From an uncultured Agathobaculum sp. (GTDB taxonomy: Bacteria; Bacillota; Clostridia; Oscillospirales; Butyricicoccaceae), in the NCBI GenBank assembly GCA_944380945.1, contig CALWJG010000025.1:1-13895 (forward strand): a stretch of DNA of 13,895 nucleotides. The letters run 5' to 3'. Shown in pieces: positions 13,606-13,895 of this stretch (the first letter of the stretch is position 1; the number at the start of each line of letters is the position of its first letter). The position numbers and the translations under genes are program-made. The notes below the pieces were generated by a model. It was not told the DNA's origin. It saw only the letters and a program-made list of their open reading frames with translations, and did no database searches.

Positions 13606-13634
13606 ATTATACAGGACTGTGCGCACAAGGGCAA
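13606..13634 (-). promoter_or_regulatory. Promoter of the SGNH-deformylase-like-flavodoxin operon
   Basis: TTGCCC (13634-13629), 17-base spacer, TATAAT (13611-13606). The spacer contains the perfect palindrome TGTGCGCACA (13618-13627), a possible operator. Confidence 0.8.
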
Positions 13635-13777
13635 GGGGGACAGATGCAGCGCAACAGTGCAGCACGCATGGACGCGCTGATCGCTTCCCTGCCAGAAGCG
13701 CAATAAATTCTGATTGCACTCAGGATTGCACCCAAAAATTTCTTACTCGAAAAAAGTTATGTTTTTTCGCTCAAAAC
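13635..13777. other. Intergenic region with repeats, no supported gene
   Basis: Between the operon promoter and the tRNA terminator. It holds a plus-strand frame of 20 codons (13643-13705) without ribosome binding site or family. A direct repeat GATTGCAC (13712-13719 and 13724-13731) has a 12-base period, and an A/T inverted repeat CGAAAAAA/TTTTTTCG spans 13748-13769. Base composition drops sharply from about 13706 onward compared with the genes around it. Confidence 0.5.
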
Positions 13778-13817
13778 AAAAAAATCCGTACTTTCTCGTT
13801 CGAAAAAGTACGGATTT
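13778..13817 (-). terminator. Rho-independent terminator after tRNA-Ser
   Basis: Perfect 13-base-pair stem: minus-strand AAATCCGTACTTT (13817-13805) and AAAGTACGGATTT (13794-13782), ten-base loop, then further U (seven in all). It starts right after the CCA end of the tRNA. Confidence 0.95.
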
Positions 13818-13818
13818 C

Positions 13819-13895
13819 TGGCGGAGAGTCAGGGATTTGAACCCTGGAGACGCTCATCACGCCTACACGATTTCCAGTCGTGCGCCTTCGACCAC
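13819..13895 (-). tRNA. tRNA-Ser (anticodon GGA), 5' end beyond window
   Basis: Read on the minus strand: D-arm GTGGTCGAAGGCG, anticodon arm CGACTGGAAATCG with anticodon GGA (13875-13873, reads UCC/UCU), long class II variable arm (GCGTGATGAGCGTC), T-arm CAGGGTTCAAATCCCTG, acceptor strand ACTCTCC, discriminator G and encoded CCA at 13821-13819. The long variable arm and G73 are serine identity features. About 14 bases of the 5' end (acceptor strand and start of D-arm) are missing. Confidence 0.96.

Noticed and set aside
13643..13705. 20-codon plus-strand frame starting MQRNSAARMD
   Set aside because: No ribosome binding site, no homologue recognised; part of a longer chance frame running over the SGNH gene's antisense.
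1..13895. CRISPR array, insertion sequence or prophage
   Set aside because: No regularly spaced repeats, transposase, integrase or phage genes found on either strand.

Overview
The window looks like part of a chromosome from a GC-rich anaerobic Clostridia-type Firmicute, possibly a gut Oscillospirales relative (inference). The support is a T-box leader, SLH-domain surface protein, VanW-domain protein, DHHW/MBOAT acetylation genes, a DUF4358-like lipoprotein, AGGAGG-type ribosome binding sites and sigma-A-type promoters. Every gene I support is on the minus strand, including the tRNA, so transcription runs from high to low coordinates. The large plus-strand open frames are shadows of GC-rich minus-strand genes.

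Layout in direction of transcription: a partial tRNA-Ser(GGA) with a strong terminator (13895-13778); an operon of SGNH hydrolase, a peptide-deformylase-like protein and a flavodoxin-like protein (13573-12113); a secreted SLH-domain protein with a possible cysteine-peptidase domain (12016-10553); a four-gene operon of SGNH lipoprotein, DUF4358-like lipoprotein, MBOAT acyltransferase and DHHW/AlgX-like protein (10285-6546); a MATE transporter (6361-5000); a membrane-anchored VanW/G5-like wall protein (4663-2903); and an operon of alpha/beta hydrolase, GNAT acetyltransferase and methionyl-tRNA synthetase (2501-1, metG cut by the window edge) behind a T-box leader.

The two most informative pieces are regulatory and functional. 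First, the T-box leader at 2811-2528 has an ideal promoter, a candidate AUG (methionine) specifier, a UGGU bulge and mutually exclusive antiterminator and terminator helices. Because metG is the third gene with no terminator before it, the leader probably makes the operon respond to uncharged tRNA-Met, bringing a hydrolase and an acetyltransferase under the same control. Second, the 10285-6546 operon looks like a complete envelope-glycan O-acylation cassette: a membrane acyl exporter, an extracytoplasmic AlgX-type acyltransferase, and two lipoproteins, one of them an SGNH enzyme.

Several promoters carry symmetric elements: an inverted repeat over the MATE start and ribosome binding site, a hairpin plus tandem repeat around the acylation-operon promoter, and a palindrome in the promoter spacer of the SGNH/def operon. 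I saw no CRISPR array, insertion sequence or intact mobile element.
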